This document shows, one piece after another, positions 1 to 8,402 of a DNA stretch of 53,082 nt. Source of the stretch: Streptomyces sioyaensis (GTDB lineage Bacteria; Actinomycetota; Actinomycetes; Streptomycetales; Streptomycetaceae); the NCBI RefSeq assembly GCF_004122735.1, contig NZ_SDIF01000043.1, positions 1 through 53,082 on the forward strand. The letters run 5' to 3'. The position numbers and the translations under genes are program-made. The notes beneath the pieces are model-generated. The model saw only the letters and a program-made list of their open reading frames with translations. It ran no database searches and was not told the DNA's origin. Position 1 is the first letter of the stretch. The number at the start of each line of letters is the position of its first letter.

Positions 1-407
1 GGCCTGGGGGTGCGCGGACGAGGGGCCGGCGGGTGGGTCGGCGGAGCCGGCGGTGTGGTCCGGGTGCAGGGGAAGTGCCAGCCGTGCGGCATGGGAAACC
101 CGGTCGGCACGTCCACCGGCGGTGCGGTCCCGGCGTACGCGCAGTTGTCGCCGGCAGCCGGATTGCCGCTGATCGGGCGCCCGCCCGGGGCTTGGGCGGC
201 TGCCGCCGGCGCGGTGGCGAGCAGCGCGGCGGCCCCGGTCAGCAGCAGACATACGGCGGCGGCCGCCAGCAGCCTGGGTGCCAGGCGCCCCAGGGCGCGC
301 AGGAGTTGCGGGGAACGGGCGCCGGGCCGGTCGCCGGACCGGCGCGGCGGTGGTCCCTCCGGCCGGGGCGCGCTGAGTGACCTGTGCGGTTGGGGTACGT
401 GGCACAC
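1..407 (-). CDS. Secreted or membrane-anchored small protein, 3' part cut by the window edge
   Basis: An open minus-strand frame runs from a GTG at 407 to the window edge without a stop. About 50 Arg/Pro/Ser-rich residues are followed by a hydrophobic stretch (LLAAAAVCLLLTGAAALLA) ending in APAAAA-Q, which looks like a signal peptide with an AxA cleavage site. The mature part contains GDNCAYAG and HGWHFPCTRTT, so two cysteines that could pair, and then turns Pro/Thr-rich. I do not recognise a family. No good ribosome binding site precedes the GTG, so the start is a guess. The opposite strand also has an open frame (10-729), but it runs through a tandem repeat and has no protein-like features. 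Confidence 0.4.
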   Translation of the reverse strand, partial: MCHVPQPHRSLSAPRPEGPPPRRSGDRPGARSPQLLRALGRLAPRLLAAAAVCLLLTGAAALLATAPAAAAQAPGGRPISGNPAAGDNCAYAGTAPPVDVPTGFPMPHGWHFPCTRTTPPAPPTHPPAPRPRTPR

Positions 408-517
408 GGCGAGAGCTTGCGCAGCACGCGGACGGCTCAGCCGTCGCCGTACCCCGGTTCGCCCAAATGGGGGACCTGCCCGTATTTCCTGGCGCACGGC
501 TGGTCAGGCGTGCGGGC

Positions 518-650
518 GGATGCGTACGCCGGTACGGCATGCCGGGTACGGATACGCACGCCGGTACGGAAATGTCGGGGTACGGATGCGTACGCCGGTA
601 CGGAAATGCCGGGGTACAGATACGCACGCCGGTACGGAAATGTCGGGGCG
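518..650. repeat. Four tandem copies of a ~34-bp unit
   Basis: The core ACGCCGGTACGG occurs at 525, 558, 592 and 626, so the period is 33-34 bp. Each copy continues with GAAATG(T/C)CGGGGTAC, apart from a diverged first copy. Copies 1 and 3 carry CGTAC-GCCG-GTACG, a small hairpin; copies 2 and 4 have GCAC in place of GTAC, so the two versions alternate. It lies in the 408-805 gap upstream of the gene at 806. I see no gene in that gap. An imperfect CTTGT-5-ACAAG dyad at 763-777 is the only other structure there. Confidence 0.85.
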
Positions 651-805
651 CGCACGGCTTTCCGGCTCTTCTGGCGCCGTACGTCAACGCGCCGATGCGC
701 CCACCACCCGCCGCCAGCTGGATGTTTGATATCGCACCCGGCTTTCTACGGCACAATTCCCCCTTGTACGGGACAAGTTGATGACGGTGGCGGGCGGTAA
801 CGGAC

Positions 806-2098
806 GTGGCGGTGGATGCGGCGGGCGGGATGGCCGGTGCGGGTGAGCCGGGGGAGGGCGCCGACGGCGGCGAGTGCCGCTGCGGGCAGTGTCCGCACGG
901 CGCCCGCGTGGGGCACCGACAGGCGGTTGCGGCGTTCGTCGCAATGCGGGAGGACTTCGCCGCCGGACGTGGGGTGCCGGCCGGGCTCGCCCGCTCCGCC
1001 GGCGCCTCCCGGCAGTGGGTCTCGGACGAACTCACCCTCTCCGCACGGGAATTGACCAAGCGGCGTGCGGCCGAGCGGGTCACCTGGCTGACGACGGTAC
1101 GGCGACGCACCCTGCTCGGCGTCTGGGGCGCGGTGGTGGCTGTGCTGCTCGGACAGGCGCTGACCGCCCTCGCCCACGGCTGGACGGCGACCCGGACGGC
1201 GGGGCTGCTCGCGGCCGTCGTACTGGCGCTGGGGGTGACGGCGGCGGCCTGGTGGCACCGGGCGCACGGCGGGGCGCTGGCACCGCTGATCGGGGAGGAC
1301 GGCCGGCTGTCCACCTCGCGGACGGTGGCGGCCGGCTGGGCGGGTGCGGTGCTGTACGCCGTCCTGACGCTCGCGGTACAACTGGCGCTGGCCGGCACCC
1401 CGGAGGCGCGGCGCACCCTGCTCCAGGGCCTGGCGTTCGCACGGTCCGGCTCCCTGCTGACGATGCTTGCGGTCGCCTGCGGGGTGGCCGTGCTGGCGTA
1501 CGGGCTGGTCGGCGCGCGGGTGCGGTCCGGGTGGCTGCAGAAGGTTCCCGCGGAGCGGCCGCGCGCCGCCGATCTGCTGACGGACGACGCGGGGCGCGGC
1601 AGCTTCCTGGACGTGCAGTACGTCCTGGTGAACGCCGCCGTCCTGGGCTGCGCCCTGGTACGACTGGCGCGGCAGGCGAACGAACTGCCGCAGCTGCCCT
1701 GGGGGCTGGTGCTTCTGGCGGGGCTCTCCGGGACGACCTCGCTGATGGGGAAGCTGGTGACGGGCGGCCGGCCGGTGATCCTCTCCGTGGTGCGCTCCCG
1801 TGAGCTGGGCGATCTCGCGGCACCGGTCCGCACCGGTGACGACATCGAGATCCGCGGCGCCGGCTTCGTCCCGCCGGGCGCCGGCACGCCCGACCGGCTT
1901 GCCCAGACCGTGGTGCGGATCGGCGATGTCCATGTCCCCGTCCCCCTGGTCCCGGTGGCCGGCGGCTTCACCAATCCCACGGACGGGGTGCTGACGGTCC
2001 CGGTCCCGGTCGATGTCGAGCCGGGCCGGGTGAAGGTCCGGGTGATCACGGCCGCGGGGGTGGAGACGGCGGGCTATCCGCTGGACATCCTGGATTGA
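806..2098 (+). CDS. Multi-pass membrane protein with C-terminal IPT/TIG-like beta domain
   Basis: A 430-residue protein from a GTG; an in-frame stop upstream at 782 limits the start to this GTG or the GTG two codons on. The first 100 residues are cytosolic and hold a CxCxxCxH group (C24, C26, C29, H31) that could bind a metal. About six hydrophobic segments follow, near residues 103-123, 131-150, 175-196, 213-235, 270-286 and 294-312. The last ~100 residues (GDDIEIRGAGFVPPG, then DGVLTVPVPVDVEPGRVKVRV) resemble an immunoglobulin-like IPT/TIG fold. I do not recognise a named family or function. No strong ribosome binding site is visible. The stop codon lies inside a GATTGATTG repeat. Confidence 0.75.
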   Translation: MAVDAAGGMAGAGEPGEGADGGECRCGQCPHGARVGHRQAVAAFVAMREDFAAGRGVPAGLARSAGASRQWVSDELTLSARELTKRRAAERVTWLTTVRRRTLLGVWGAVVAVLLGQALTALAHGWTATRTAGLLAAVVLALGVTAAAWWHRAHGGALAPLIGEDGRLSTSRTVAAGWAGAVLYAVLTLAVQLALAGTPEARRTLLQGLAFARSGSLLTMLAVACGVAVLAYGLVGARVRSGWLQKVPAERPRAADLLTDDAGRGSFLDVQYVLVNAAVLGCALVRLARQANELPQLPWGLVLLAGLSGTTSLMGKLVTGGRPVILSVVRSRELGDLAAPVRTGDDIEIRGAGFVPPGAGTPDRLAQTVVRIGDVHVPVPLVPVAGGFTNPTDGVLTVPVPVDVEPGRVKVRVITAAGVETAGYPLDILD

Positions 2099-2260
2099 TT
2101 GGATTGATTGGATTGAGGGGTGGGGGTGTTCTCCGGGGTCGCGGTCTCCCGGAACTCCTGGATCCCCGGGTTCCTGGATCCCCGGATTCCTGGATTCCCG
2201 CCTGGTCTCCGTCTCCCGGTCTCCCGGTCTCCCGGACTCCTGGTGTCCGGATCTTCGGGG
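2091..2260. repeat. Low-complexity direct repeats in the 2099-2509 intergenic region
   Basis: The gap after the membrane protein starts with a 10-bp period repeat (TTGATTGGAT units, 2091-2116) that overlaps the stop codon. It continues with degenerate 12-16 bp copies of TCCTGGATCCCCGG (about 2154-2200) and a run of TCTCCCGG units (about 2205-2240). The rest of the gap to 2509 holds no gene. The ribosome binding site of the next gene (GGAGAGGCGG) lies at its end. Confidence 0.7.
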
Positions 2261-2509
2261 CGTCGGGGGGAGGGTCGCGAGGCGTCTCGTCTGCCGGGCG
2301 GTCCCCTCTGACGGCCGTGGTCGGCAGGGCCGTCCGCGGTGGCGTGACGGCCGGGGCGTGACCGTCGGGACGTGACGTTTCTGTGTGCCCCGGCCGCCGG
2401 AAGTGCAGCCGTCCGTTGAACCTCTTGCGCATGTGCGTACGTATCTCCCCACGAGGCGCGGGCGCGGGCACAATCGTCTGCGCCCGGTGGCAACGGAGAG
2501 GCGGACGTC

Positions 2510-3055
2510 ATGGTTCATGCGAATCGCACGATGGGTGCCGAATTCGGAGGTGCGAGCCTGGACGGCCCCGCCACCGGAATGCGGGGACAGTGGGCGCGCC
2601 ATGCGCTGCTCCCGTTGCGGCTCTTCCTGGGCGCCACCTTCCTCTACGCAGGCATCGACAAGCTGACGGACCCGGCGTTTCTGTCCGCCTCCGGTGCGGG
2701 GTCGCTGGGCGAAACGCTGCGCCAAGTCCATGACGCGGCGGCGTTTCCGCAGCTCATCGACCTTGCGCAGCAGAATCCGGTGATCTTCGGCTATGCCATC
2801 GCGGCCGGTGAACTGGCGGTCGGCCTGGGGACCTTGGTGGGCCTGCTGGGGCGGCTGGCGGCGTTCGGCGGTGCGCTGATCTCGCTGATGCTGTGGCTCA
2901 CCGTGAGCTGGGCGACCACGCCGTACTACTACGGCAACGACCTGGCCTACCTGATGGCCTGGGTCCCGCTCGTATTGGCCGGGACACCGAGGTTCTCCCT
3001 GGACTCCGCCCTCGCGAACCGCCGCAAGCGGCACGGGGCGCAGCTGTACGGCTAG
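2510..3055 (+). CDS. DoxX-family membrane protein
   Basis: 181 residues; the start ATG is preceded by GGAGAGG at good spacing. After a ~35-residue polar N-terminus comes the DoxX signature LPLRLFLGATFLYAGIDKL, then hydrophobic helices near residues 85-105 (IFGYAIAAGELAVGLGTLVG), 110-132 and 145-160. The YYYGND motif between the last two helices is typical of the DoxX/TQO small-subunit group. DoxX proteins are membrane proteins linked to quinone redox chemistry or oxidative stress; the exact role of this one cannot be read from sequence. It appears to be monocistronic: the gene downstream is convergent. Confidence 0.85.
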   Translation: MVHANRTMGAEFGGASLDGPATGMRGQWARHALLPLRLFLGATFLYAGIDKLTDPAFLSASGAGSLGETLRQVHDAAAFPQLIDLAQQNPVIFGYAIAAGELAVGLGTLVGLLGRLAAFGGALISLMLWLTVSWATTPYYYGNDLAYLMAWVPLVLAGTPRFSLDSALANRRKRHGAQLYG

Positions 3056-3187
3056 GCGGGCGGGAGCCTGCCAGGTGGCGGGGCAGCCGCGTGACCGGGC
3101 GACTGCGGGGCTGGGGTGACTGGGCGGCCGGGGGCGGCGCCCGTCGGGGTGTGAGGGCGCTGCCCGGCCAGGAGGGTGTGTGCCTGG

Positions 3188-3415
3188 TCAGGACGGTGTG
3201 ACGGGCGGTGGGTCGGTGGGCGGTGTGCGGTGGCGGCGGGACGAGGTCCAGGCGGCGGCGATGCCGGAGAGGGCGAGGCCGACGGGGAGGGCCAGGAACA
3301 ACCAGAGGCCGGGGGCCTGCCAGAGGCCGAGGGCGTCGAGGCCGTAGCCCACGCCGACGGTGAGGGCGGCGAGGCCTGCGATGAGGCGGGCCGGTTCGAA
3401 GGGGTGGCGTTTCAC
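3188..3415 (-). CDS. Small two-helix membrane protein, partner of the PspC gene
   Basis: 75 residues starting at a GTG that overlaps the stop of the PspC gene (GTGA), so the two are translationally coupled. Two hydrophobic helices (LIAGLAALTVGVGYGLDALGLW and LWLFLALPVGLALSGIAAAW) are separated by a short turn, and the tail is basic then Pro-rich. Small membrane proteins of this kind accompany PspC/toast-rack genes in actinobacteria. A role as an accessory to the upstream protein is inferred from coupling only. Confidence 0.75.
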   Translation of the reverse strand: MKRHPFEPARLIAGLAALTVGVGYGLDALGLWQAPGLWLFLALPVGLALSGIAAAWTSSRRHRTPPTDPPPVTPS

Positions 3416-4884
3416 CGGGCGGCTCCCTGAGGGGTCGGGGCGGTCGGCGCGACGGGAGCCGGCGGGGCGGAGTCCGGCGCGAGGCGTTGGATGGCGACCT
3501 GCCCGGCGCCGATGTGGAGGTCCAGATCCACCGAACCGCGCGGCTTCTCGCCCTTCTTGAGGCCGTCGGCGGGCAGGACGATGGTCCGCTGCCGGTCGCC
3601 CCCCGACAGGTCCACGTCGTGCGGTGACTCACCGGGGAGTTGGACATCGCCGAGCCCGAGCGAGACATGGAGCCGGGCGCTGACTCCCTGCGGCAGCCGC
3701 ACCTCCAGGCGGCCGAAGGCCACGTCCACGCTGGTGTGGACCGTACGGCCGGCCTTGAGGGGGAGGTCACCGAGGTCCAGCGTGCCTTCCCCCGCCCCGA
3801 CCTCGTAGTGCGGCCGGACGGCACCGACGCTGGTGGGCGTCCACGTGCGCTTCTGCCAGTCGGCGGTGAGGTTGCGGGGCATGACCGCCGCCCCCGTCAG
3901 CAGCAGGGCGGTCAGTACCACCAGGAAGACCGTGCCGCCGCCCGTCCGTCCGTACCAGGCGCTGAGGACGAGCCCGAGGCCGAAGACGGCCAGCGCACAC
4001 GCCAGCCCGGCCTGGAGGGACGGGACGAGGCCGTCCTGCCGGGAGACGGCGAGCGCGGTGCCGCCGCCGACGAGCAGCGCGAGCAGGAAGGTCCAGCCGC
4101 CGATCGACCGGCCGCCGTGGCGAGTTCTGCGTGGGGCGGGAGGGGTGCCGTGCGGCGGCGTGGAGGCGTCGCCGGGTGGACGGTTCCCGCCGGTCCCGGC
4201 GCCGTGCGGTGCGGTGGGCGCCCCGGTGCCGTGCTCGTACCGGTAGTTGATGTCGAGCGGGAGCGGGGTGTTGTCCGGCCCCCACAGGTAGGCCGGACCG
4301 CCGGCCTCCCTGGAGCGCGGGTCGCGCCACCAGGAGGGGAAGGCCGGTACCGGGGGCGCCTTGGTCTCGGGCGGGGCATCGGCGACGGCATGTGCGGTGG
4401 CGGAGTCCAGCGACTCCGGGCCCTGCGCCCCCATCTGCCGGCGCCGGCGCGACCAATAGGCGGAGCCGGCCACCGCCAGCATCAGCATGATGGCGAACGG
4501 CATCATACTGCCCTTGCCGAGCGTGGTCAGGAACAGCCCGCAGCCGACCAGCGCGAACAGCAGGGCCGTCAGAGCCGAGCCCTCGACCCGGCCGGAGAGC
4601 AGCCTGCGGCCCTCGTTCTCCTCCTCGCCGTCGAGGGGGATGAGCAGCCAGGCGAAGCCGTAGACGATGAGGCCGAGGCCGCCGACGGAGAGCACGGCGA
4701 GCACGATCCGGAAGATCACCGGATCGAGATCCCACTGCCGGCCCAGTCCGGCGCACACCCCGCCGACCACCTTGTGGCGCCGGCTGCGGCGCAGCGGGGC
4801 AGGCGCCGGGGCGGGACCGGCGGGACCGGCGGGGCCGGCAGGGTCGCCGGGCGCCGGTTCCTCGACGGGGGCTGTATCGCTCAT
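3412..4884 (-). CDS. PspC-domain membrane protein with C-terminal toast-rack-like domain
   Basis: 490 residues from the ATG at 4884 (MSDTAPVEEP). After a Pro/Ala linker, RRSRRHKVVGGVCAGLGRQWDLDPVIFRI is a PspC domain with its hydrophobic helix (about residues 32-90). Further helices lie near 105-145, 265-290, 295-315 and 320-340. The C-terminal ~130 residues (GEGTLDLGDLPLKAGRTVHTSVDVAFG, DVDLSGGDRQRTIVLPADG) are beta-rich and resemble the LiaF-type toast-rack domain. Such proteins sense envelope stress at the membrane. It is divergent from the Ser/Thr kinase and faces the PspC-histidine kinase and LuxR regulator 2 kb away, suggesting one envelope-stress module. No clear Shine-Dalgarno sequence precedes the ATG. 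Confidence 0.8.
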   Translation of the reverse strand: MSDTAPVEEPAPGDPAGPAGPAGPAPAPAPLRRSRRHKVVGGVCAGLGRQWDLDPVIFRIVLAVLSVGGLGLIVYGFAWLLIPLDGEEENEGRRLLSGRVEGSALTALLFALVGCGLFLTTLGKGSMMPFAIMLMLAVAGSAYWSRRRRQMGAQGPESLDSATAHAVADAPPETKAPPVPAFPSWWRDPRSREAGGPAYLWGPDNTPLPLDINYRYEHGTGAPTAPHGAGTGGNRPPGDASTPPHGTPPAPRRTRHGGRSIGGWTFLLALLVGGGTALAVSRQDGLVPSLQAGLACALAVFGLGLVLSAWYGRTGGGTVFLVVLTALLLTGAAVMPRNLTADWQKRTWTPTSVGAVRPHYEVGAGEGTLDLGDLPLKAGRTVHTSVDVAFGRLEVRLPQGVSARLHVSLGLGDVQLPGESPHDVDLSGGDRQRTIVLPADGLKKGEKPRGSVDLDLHIGAGQVAIQRLAPDSAPPAPVAPTAPTPQGAAR

Positions 4885-5139
4885 GGGCCCATGGTGACAA
4901 GGAACGCCGGACCGCGGCATCGGTGAAAACCCTGGCGGATCCCTGAGATCTGCGGCCGGCAGCCCCGAGGCGCCCCAGGGGGGTGGTGAAATCCCTCGTG
5001 GGTTCGCATATGACCCCGGGCTGTTGCCGCGGCATGAAAGAAGGGCGTGTACGTGTGGTGGCCACAGGCCTGTTCGCGCGCGGTGGCGACTATCGTTGCG
5101 CCCTGGATACGTACGTACGGGGCTCCGGAGGGGCGTGCG

Positions 5140-6930
5140 GTGACGGAGGCGGCGTCGGTGAACGAGGGGCGACTGGTCGCCGGGCGATATCGCCTGGTTG
5201 AACGGATAGGCCAGGGCGGTATGGGGACCGTCTGGCGAGCCCGGGACGAACTCCTCGGGCGCCAGGTGGCGGTCAAACGACTGCATGTCTCGCCGCAGCT
5301 CGAAGAGGACGAGCTGGCAACGCGTCATGAGCGCACCACCCGTGAGGCGCAGGCCGCGGCGCGCATCAACCACCCCAATGTGGTGGGGGTGCACGACGTC
5401 GTGGACGACGCCGGGCTGCCCTGCATCGTCATGGAATACGTCCCCTCCACGACTCTCGGCGATGCCATCAAGGAAGCCGCACGGGCCGACAGTTCGCTCA
5501 CCCCGCGCGAGGCCGCCCGTATCGGCCGCGGCATGATTGCGGCGCTGCGTGCCGCACACTCCGCCGGTGTGCTGCACCGGGACGTCAAGCCGGGCAACGT
5601 CCTGCTCGGTGAGGACGGCCGGGTCGTGCTCACCGACTTCGGTATCGCGGTCGCCAGCGGGACCTCCACGCTCACCAAGACCGGTGAGCTGGTGGGTTCC
5701 ATCGACTACTTGGCGCCCGAGCGGGTCAAGGGCGGAACCCCGGGGCCCGCCTCCGATCTGTGGGCGCTGGGCGCGACGCTCTATCAGGCGGTCGAGGGGC
5801 GTCCCCCGTTCCGGAAGAACACCGCGGTCGAGACGGCCTACGCGATTGCCATGGACCCGCACGAGCCGCCGTGCAATGCCGGTTCGCTGGCCCCGCTGAT
5901 CGAGGCGCTGCTGGCCAAGGAGCCGCAGGACCGGCCGTCGGCCGAGGTCGTCGAGCAGGCGCTGCGGGCCACCGAGGCCGAGGTGGACACGGCGATGATC
6001 GGCTGGCCGACGCTCGCGCTGGGCACGGTCGGGCGTGGCGCCCCGGACTCGGCCGCGACGAACGGGACGACGGAGGCGCCGACCCGGGCCGTGGCTCCCA
6101 TGGGTGGGGAAGACGCCGCCCCGGAGCACGCCGCGAACGGCACCGGCACACGGAACGGCACGGGCACCGGCACAAGAAACGGCATGGGCACCGGGACGCG
6201 GAACGGTACCGCTACCGGTACGGGTGCGGACGCCGGCGGCGAGGCCATGACCGGCCCGGTGGCCGTCCCCGCCAGCGGCAAGAAGCCCCGTAGGCGGAGG
6301 GGCGCCCGGATTGCGGTCTGGACCGTCGTCGGGGTGCTGGTCGCCGGCGGCGGGGTGGGCACGGCCTGGTACCTGACGCACCGCGACGACACCGGCGTGG
6401 CCAACGAGGCCTCGGACAAGGACGTCCCGGCGCGCCCCCGTGTCCCGGACAACAAACTCGGCCCGCCGCCGGCTCTCCCCGCCGGCTACCGCAAGATCAC
6501 CGAGTCCGCGCTCGGTGTGACCTTCCCGCTGCCCGTCGGCTGGAAGCGGCAGGTCAGGGACAGCGGACGGGAGATCATCTACTCCTCCGACGCCGAACGC
6601 GCCCAGGTGACTCTCAGCGCCCTGGACTTCTCCTCGCCCGACCAGGTGCAGCACCTCACGGACGTGGAGGCGTCCTTCAAGAAGCTGTACCCCGTCTACT
6701 CGCGGCTGCGGATGCAGCCCACGAGATACCAGGGCGACCCCGCCGCGATCTGGGAGTTCACCTTCCAGGGACGGGCCCGTACCTTCCGGGGCGTCGACCT
6801 CGGGTTCGGCCGCGAGGGCGCCAAGGAGTACGCGATCTGCGTGACCGCGCCGAAGGACAACTGGACCAAGTACGAGCAGCTCTTCACGCACATCAAGGAC
6901 GGCTTCCGCCGGTCCGATCCGACCAGCTGA
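5140..6930 (+). CDS. Transmembrane Ser/Thr protein kinase (PknB/PASTA-less type)
   Basis: 596 residues from the GTG at 5140, chosen for GGAGGGG just upstream; the open frame extends further 5' but without kinase sequence. The kinase domain (about 10-275) has the glycine loop IGQGGMGTVW, the lysine in VAVKRL, the catalytic loop HRDVKPGNVLL, DFGIA and the APE motif, so it should be active. A Thr/Gly/Asn-rich repeat linker (NGTGTRNGTGTGTRN) follows, then one TM helix (IAVWTVVGVLVAGGGVGTAWYL, near 390) and a ~170-residue outer domain (YRKITESALGVTFPLPVGW) of the kind found on Streptomyces kinases without PASTA repeats. The outer domain probably senses an envelope signal. Its substrates are unknown. 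Confidence 0.92.
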   Translation: MTEAASVNEGRLVAGRYRLVERIGQGGMGTVWRARDELLGRQVAVKRLHVSPQLEEDELATRHERTTREAQAAARINHPNVVGVHDVVDDAGLPCIVMEYVPSTTLGDAIKEAARADSSLTPREAARIGRGMIAALRAAHSAGVLHRDVKPGNVLLGEDGRVVLTDFGIAVASGTSTLTKTGELVGSIDYLAPERVKGGTPGPASDLWALGATLYQAVEGRPPFRKNTAVETAYAIAMDPHEPPCNAGSLAPLIEALLAKEPQDRPSAEVVEQALRATEAEVDTAMIGWPTLALGTVGRGAPDSAATNGTTEAPTRAVAPMGGEDAAPEHAANGTGTRNGTGTGTRNGMGTGTRNGTATGTGADAGGEAMTGPVAVPASGKKPRRRRGARIAVWTVVGVLVAGGGVGTAWYLTHRDDTGVANEASDKDVPARPRVPDNKLGPPPALPAGYRKITESALGVTFPLPVGWKRQVRDSGREIIYSSDAERAQVTLSALDFSSPDQVQHLTDVEASFKKLYPVYSRLRMQPTRYQGDPAAIWEFTFQGRARTFRGVDLGFGREGAKEYAICVTAPKDNWTKYEQLFTHIKDGFRRSDPTS

Positions 6931-7103
6931 CGACCGGCACCGGACCCTGGGCCTGCCGCCCACTCCGGCTCCGGACGCCAGGCCCGGCCACTGGGCCCCG
7001 GTCCGGCTCCCCGCCCCTCTGGTGCCACGTGGTGAAAGTTCAGGGACGGCTTCAGGGTCGTCCCTGATGCCCCGTGCCGCGGCGTCGTGTGACCATCGGG
7101 GAC

Positions 7104-8402
7104 ATGACCACCGCCCCACCCCGTGCCGAGACGGGCTACGCCCCGGCGCCGGACCCGGATGACCCGCCCGTGCGGAAGCTGTACCGCAGCGCCGACGGGC
7201 GGCTGCTCGGCGGTGTCGCGCGCGGTCTGGCGGGGCATCTCGGGCTGCCGGTCTCCTGGGTGCGGATCGTGTTCGTGGCCCTGTTCATGGCCGACGGCAT
7301 GGGCGCCCTGCTGTATGCCGCGTTCTGGTTCTTCGTCCCGCTGGGCGTCGGCGGCGTGGAGCACCGGCACCCCGCCGCGGCCGACGGGAAGCGCCGCCTG
7401 CCGCGGCACAAGCCCGACCGGGGCCAGGTCTTCGCACTGATCGCGCTGCTCATCGGCGCCTCGATCGTCGCCTCCCGGTTCCAGCTGGGCCGGGCCGACG
7501 GCTATGTCTGGCCGGTGCTGCTGATCGGCGCCGGTGTCGCCCTGGTGTGGCGTCAGGCGGACAACTCCCGTCGCGCCCAGTGGCTGGAGCTGGGCCGCCG
7601 CAAGGGCGTGCTGCCCGTGCTGCGCGGCGCGGCCGGTGTACTGCTGGTCTGCGTCGGGGTGACCATCATCGTCGTGCTGCAGGGATCGGTGCGCCATCTC
7701 GGCTCGGTGCTGCAGGCCGCCCTCGCCGTCGTCGTCGGCATCGCGCTGCTGGCGGGCCCCTATCTCGTCCGGATGACCCAGGACCTCTCCGAGGAGCGGC
7801 TGATGCGCATCCGTGCCCAGGAGCGGGCCGAAGTGGCCGCCCATGTCCATGACTCGGTTTTGCACACCCTCACCCTGATCCAGCGCAACGCCGACGCCCC
7901 CCGGGAGGTGGCGCGGCTGGCCCGTGCCCAGGAGCGCGAACTGCGCGCCTGGCTCTACAAGCCCGAGGGCCGCGGCAAGGAGGAGGACGAGGAGCCGGCC
8001 ACCGTGGCGGAGGCGGTCGGCAAGGCCGCTGCCGAGGTCGAGGACCACCACGGCGTCCCCATCGAGGTCGTGGTCGTCGGTGACTGCCCGCTGGACGAGG
8101 CGCTCGGCGCCCAGATGCAGGCCGCACGCGAAGCGATGGTCAATGCCGCCAAGTACGGTGGCGAGGGCGGCGCGGTGCAGGTGTTCGCCGAGGTGGAGGG
8201 CCGCACGGTCTTCGTCTCGGTGCGCGACCGCGGCCCCGGATTCGACCTGGACGCGGTCCCCGAGGACCGGATGGGCGTAAGGGAGTCCATCATCGGACGG
8301 ATGGAGCGCAACGGCGGGACGGCCCGGCTGCGCTCCGCTCCCGAGGGCGGCACCGTCGTCGAGCTGGAAATGGAACGCGCGGCGCAGGAGCACGACGCAT
8401 GA
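7104..8402 (+). CDS. PspC-fused sensor histidine kinase
   Basis: 432 residues from the ATG at 7104 (GGGGAC upstream; a GTG at 7089 is an alternative). The N-terminal PspC domain (VRKLYRSADGRLLGGVARGLAGHLG) leads into helices. A second set of TM helices sits at about 115-225. The kinase core has the HDSVLHTL phosphoacceptor box of the HisKA_3-like group, the N box REAMVNAAKYG and the G1 box DRGPGFD. It overlaps the following response regulator by ATGA, so the pair is co-translated. In established families, PspC-kinase/LuxR pairs respond to membrane stress. The PspC protein at 3412-4884 is the likely third partner. Confidence 0.92.
   Translation: MTTAPPRAETGYAPAPDPDDPPVRKLYRSADGRLLGGVARGLAGHLGLPVSWVRIVFVALFMADGMGALLYAAFWFFVPLGVGGVEHRHPAAADGKRRLPRHKPDRGQVFALIALLIGASIVASRFQLGRADGYVWPVLLIGAGVALVWRQADNSRRAQWLELGRRKGVLPVLRGAAGVLLVCVGVTIIVVLQGSVRHLGSVLQAALAVVVGIALLAGPYLVRMTQDLSEERLMRIRAQERAEVAAHVHDSVLHTLTLIQRNADAPREVARLARAQERELRAWLYKPEGRGKEEDEEPATVAEAVGKAAAEVEDHHGVPIEVVVVGDCPLDEALGAQMQAAREAMVNAAKYGGEGGAVQVFAEVEGRTVFVSVRDRGPGFDLDAVPEDRMGVRESIIGRMERNGGTARLRSAPEGGTVVELEMERAAQEHDA

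Noticed and set aside
518..650. Tandem repeats considered as a CRISPR array
   Set aside because: Units are contiguous at 34 bp with no unique spacers, and there are no cas genes.
10..729. Plus-strand frame at the window start
   Set aside because: Its C-terminal part is a translated tandem repeat, and the opposite strand has a signal-peptide-like protein.
746..3034. Minus-strand frame of 762 codons over the first membrane and DoxX genes
   Set aside because: Arg/Gly/His/Pro-rich translation with no hydrophobic pattern; both plus-strand genes have TM helices and, for DoxX, a ribosome binding site.
3412..7119. Long minus-strand frame of 1235 codons across the Ser/Thr kinase
   Set aside because: Only the part below 4884 has PspC sequence; the rest is the GC-rich shadow of the kinase, which has all catalytic motifs on the plus strand.
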